DNA of 17,437 nt. Origin: Jaenimonas drosophilae (Eukaryota; Euglenozoa; Kinetoplastea; Trypanosomatida; Trypanosomatidae). Below the pieces are notes generated by a model. It was not told the origin of the DNA. It saw only the letters and a list, made by a program, of their open reading frames with translations, and searched no databases. The first letter of the stretch is position 1, and the number at the start of each line of letters is the position of its first letter. The position numbers and the translations under genes were made by a program. Below are positions 16,161 through 17,437 of this stretch, piece by piece. The DNA lies in the NCBI GenBank assembly GCA_030849065.1, contig JASAON010001371.1, positions 1 to 17,437 of the forward strand. The letters run 5' to 3'.

Positions 16161-16184
16161 CATTTCCTTCTTGTTTTCTTTTAG
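16161..16184 (+). promoter_or_regulatory. Polypyrimidine tract and trans-splice acceptor for gene 7
   Basis: A tract of C and T (16161-16182) ends in TTTTAG, with AG at 16183-16184. The predicted leader runs to 16285 and contains two ATGs (16230 and 16257), which belong to a short upstream open frame. Confidence 0.65.
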
Positions 16185-16229
16185 TTTGCCTCTGTTGAAA
16201 GGAGGTACACAATCGTCAAGTAGTCGTGG

Positions 16230-16301
16230 ATGAAGTTGGCGAAGTCAGAGACGTGCATGGTTTGTGTTTATTGGCTCACACAAACATGCGTCGGACGATG
16301 A
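16230..16301 (+). other. Upstream open frame (23 codons plus stop) overlapping the gene 7 start
   Basis: ATG at 16230 opens a frame that closes with TGA at 16299-16301, 14 bases beyond the gene 7 ATG at 16286 and in another frame. If the acceptor at 16184 is used, ribosomes meet this ATG first, which would lower translation of gene 7. A different acceptor downstream would remove it. Confidence 0.4.
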
Positions 16302-17437
16302 TGACGTTGAGACGGGGCTTTCATCCTCCTAGGCGTAGTGATGATGGCCGCGCACCTCCTCCATCCACAAGGACGCATGAATCTTCGAGCGCAAACACTT
16401 GCGCTGAAGATGTACCAACACATCATGAATACTCAACATCATCACCGAAAACAACTCCTCGAAAGCGTCGTCGTGACGATGCCAACGACCACGTTCATGT
16501 TGAAGTGAGGCACAAGGCGTCATCCTCTGCATCCGATGCTGAGCAAACCCCACAACGTACTCCCACTCGTGTAGTTTCATATCCACAAAACAACAACAAC
16601 AACAACAATGTTGTTCGTAGTCCACGTCAAACCGCAGCCGACCTGTTTCGTCGAAATCATTCATTGGCTGAGGCCACAACACCACCTCGCCCGAGCAACG
16701 CATCACCACCAGCACCAACAAAGGGAGTGGCACCGAATGGTGTCCTTGCGGATCTCCATCAACAGTACAGCTCATCACAACCAGATGAGAGAACGGCCGC
16801 GGGTAGCTCACCGAGCTCATCCACCTCCAACGTGTTTGTGACTGCCAGTCAAACTTCCATGATGCACGTGGAGGCACGTACACCGCAGAAGGAAGAAGAT
16901 GATGATCATGATCATGATCATCATCCTGAAAAGAGCTCAGCACCAGTACCAGTGGGGTTGGAGTCAGAAAAGATGGATGTTGATGAAGCTGATGCAGATC
17001 TGGATCGTGAGTTGGCGGAGGAGCTGCGCATGTCCATGGATATTGGTTTCACACCGAGCATTGGCACACACATTCCAAATTATTCCCAACGAAGTACGAC
17101 GTCGGATGCAGAGGAGGAACACAACACAAACAACGTCTCGATGGCGCAGTGGATGATGACGGAAGAGAACCCCATGGAGAAGCATGTGCAAGGGCCCAAC
17201 ATAAACAACAAAAATTTCTGTGGTGAGAAGCATGGCCATCAACTAGGTCAAGCTGCAGAAGATGTGCCAAGCGTCGCAGCCGGAAGTCGCACACGTTTTC
17301 TCTTTACAAGTGCTCCACCACCTCATGAACCTTCATCACCACACGTCATGGAGACCAACACTCATGAAGCAGCCACCCACACCTCCGTATCTCCAAGTAG
17401 GATGGATGACCAAGTGGAGGTGGCGAGGCCGAAACGA
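16286..17437 (+). CDS. Low-complexity, probably nuclear protein of unknown function (3' end beyond window)
   Basis: The frame is open from 16199 through the last base, and the first in-frame ATG is at 16286, giving 384 codons with no stop; the gene continues past the window. I do not recognise it. The visible part is almost wholly disordered: Ser, Thr, Pro, His and Glu rich. It has a basic start (RRGFHPPRR), a basic cluster PRKRRRDD (58-65) that fits a nuclear localisation signal, seven Asn in a row (102-108, coded by AAC repeats), and an alternating Asp/His run (205-213). A short helical acidic segment near 235-255 contains DLDRELAEELRMSM. No catalytic domain is visible yet, so any conserved domain must lie further 3'. 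That it is a real gene is supported by the long open frame, the acceptor upstream and the common strand. Confidence 0.62.
   Translation, partial: MRRTMMTLRRGFHPPRRSDDGRAPPPSTRTHESSSANTCAEDVPTHHEYSTSSPKTTPRKRRRDDANDHVHVEVRHKASSSASDAEQTPQRTPTRVVSYPQNNNNNNNVVRSPRQTAADLFRRNHSLAEATTPPRPSNASPPAPTKGVAPNGVLADLHQQYSSSQPDERTAAGSSPSSSTSNVFVTASQTSMMHVEARTPQKEEDDDHDHDHHPEKSSAPVPVGLESEKMDVDEADADLDRELAEELRMSMDIGFTPSIGTHIPNYSQRSTTSDAEEEHNTNNVSMAQWMMTEENPMEKHVQGPNINNKNFCGEKHGHQLGQAAEDVPSVAAGSRTRFLFTSAPPPHEPSSPHVMETNTHEAATHTSVSPSRMDDQVEVARPKR
16898..16925. repeat. 28-base perfect palindrome inside gene 7
   Basis: The sequence is identical to its own reverse complement over 28 bases, built from GATCAT units. 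It codes for the alternating Asp/His run of gene 7. Confidence 0.85.

Larger units (their letters stand above)
15532..16285 (+). other. Long intergenic region between gene 6 and gene 7
   Basis: 754 bases with no gene I can support. It contains the 3' flank of gene 6, a strong pyrimidine tract ending in TTCAG at 15656, a 75-codon open frame (15764-15991) with no recognisable feature, a (TCA)7 repeat and the acceptor of gene 7. The tract at 15656 may guide polyadenylation of gene 6, or serve a short or non-coding transcript. Confidence 0.55.

Noticed and set aside
16980..17045. Ubiquitin-interacting motif in gene 7 (DRELAEELRMSMD)
   Set aside because: The spacing of Leu, Leu and Ser fits, but the invariant Ala is Glu, so the match is too weak to call.
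1..17437. tRNA or other RNA genes, CRISPR arrays, transposons or retroelement fragments, defence-type gene clusters
   Set aside because: Scanning by eye on both strands found no B-box-like tRNA cores, regular spaced repeats, terminal repeats, reverse transcriptase or transposase motifs. A covariance-model search for tRNA would settle the first point.

Overview
This looks like nuclear DNA from a kinetoplastid protist (Euglenozoa), most likely a bodonid or a relative of the trypanosomatids; the species cannot be fixed from the sequence. The evidence is: seven protein genes, all on the + strand and all without introns; eukaryote-only products (DNA polymerase zeta, an ELP3-type enzyme, a mitochondrial carrier); and, before each of the six genes whose start is visible, a polypyrimidine tract followed by an AG about 20 to 100 bases upstream of the start. 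That is the layout of spliced-leader trans-splicing on a polycistronic transcript. No rRNA, tRNA, CRISPR array, transposon or bacterial-type operon signal was seen.

Layout: (1) 2-5434, the 5'-truncated catalytic subunit of DNA polymerase zeta (REV3). (2) 5652-7787, an unrecognised protein with a strong mitochondrial presequence and a HEAT-like C-terminal region. (3) 8092-10191, an ELP3-family radical-SAM/acetyltransferase with a CX3CX2C iron-sulfur motif instead of the spacing of canonical eukaryotic ELP3. (4) 10489-11847, a mitochondrial single-pass membrane protein with a possible degenerate J-like (Pam16-like) segment. (5) 12122-13162, a mitochondrial carrier (SLC25) with some S-adenosylmethionine-carrier-like features. 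(6) 13789-15531, a divergent thioredoxin/PDI-fold protein with a CHCC (CXXC) site. (7) 16286 to the end, the 5' part of a low-complexity, probably nuclear protein of unknown function. Gaps are 200-750 bases and are full of (TGA)n, (AC)n, (CT)n and (TCA)n microsatellites.

The genes do not form a recognisable pathway: translesion replication, tRNA or chromatin modification, mitochondrial functions and redox folding sit side by side, as expected for co-transcribed but unrelated kinetoplastid genes. Three of the seven products (genes 2, 4 and 5) look mitochondrial. The acceptor sites also decide start codons: for genes 2, 5 and 6 the longest open frame begins upstream of the likely acceptor, so shorter starts are preferred here. 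I found no convincing new multi-gene system. The most interesting points are the variant ELP3, the expanded C-terminal cysteine modules of REV3, the TXNDC11-like thioredoxin protein, and runs of four and five in-frame TGA stops ending two genes.
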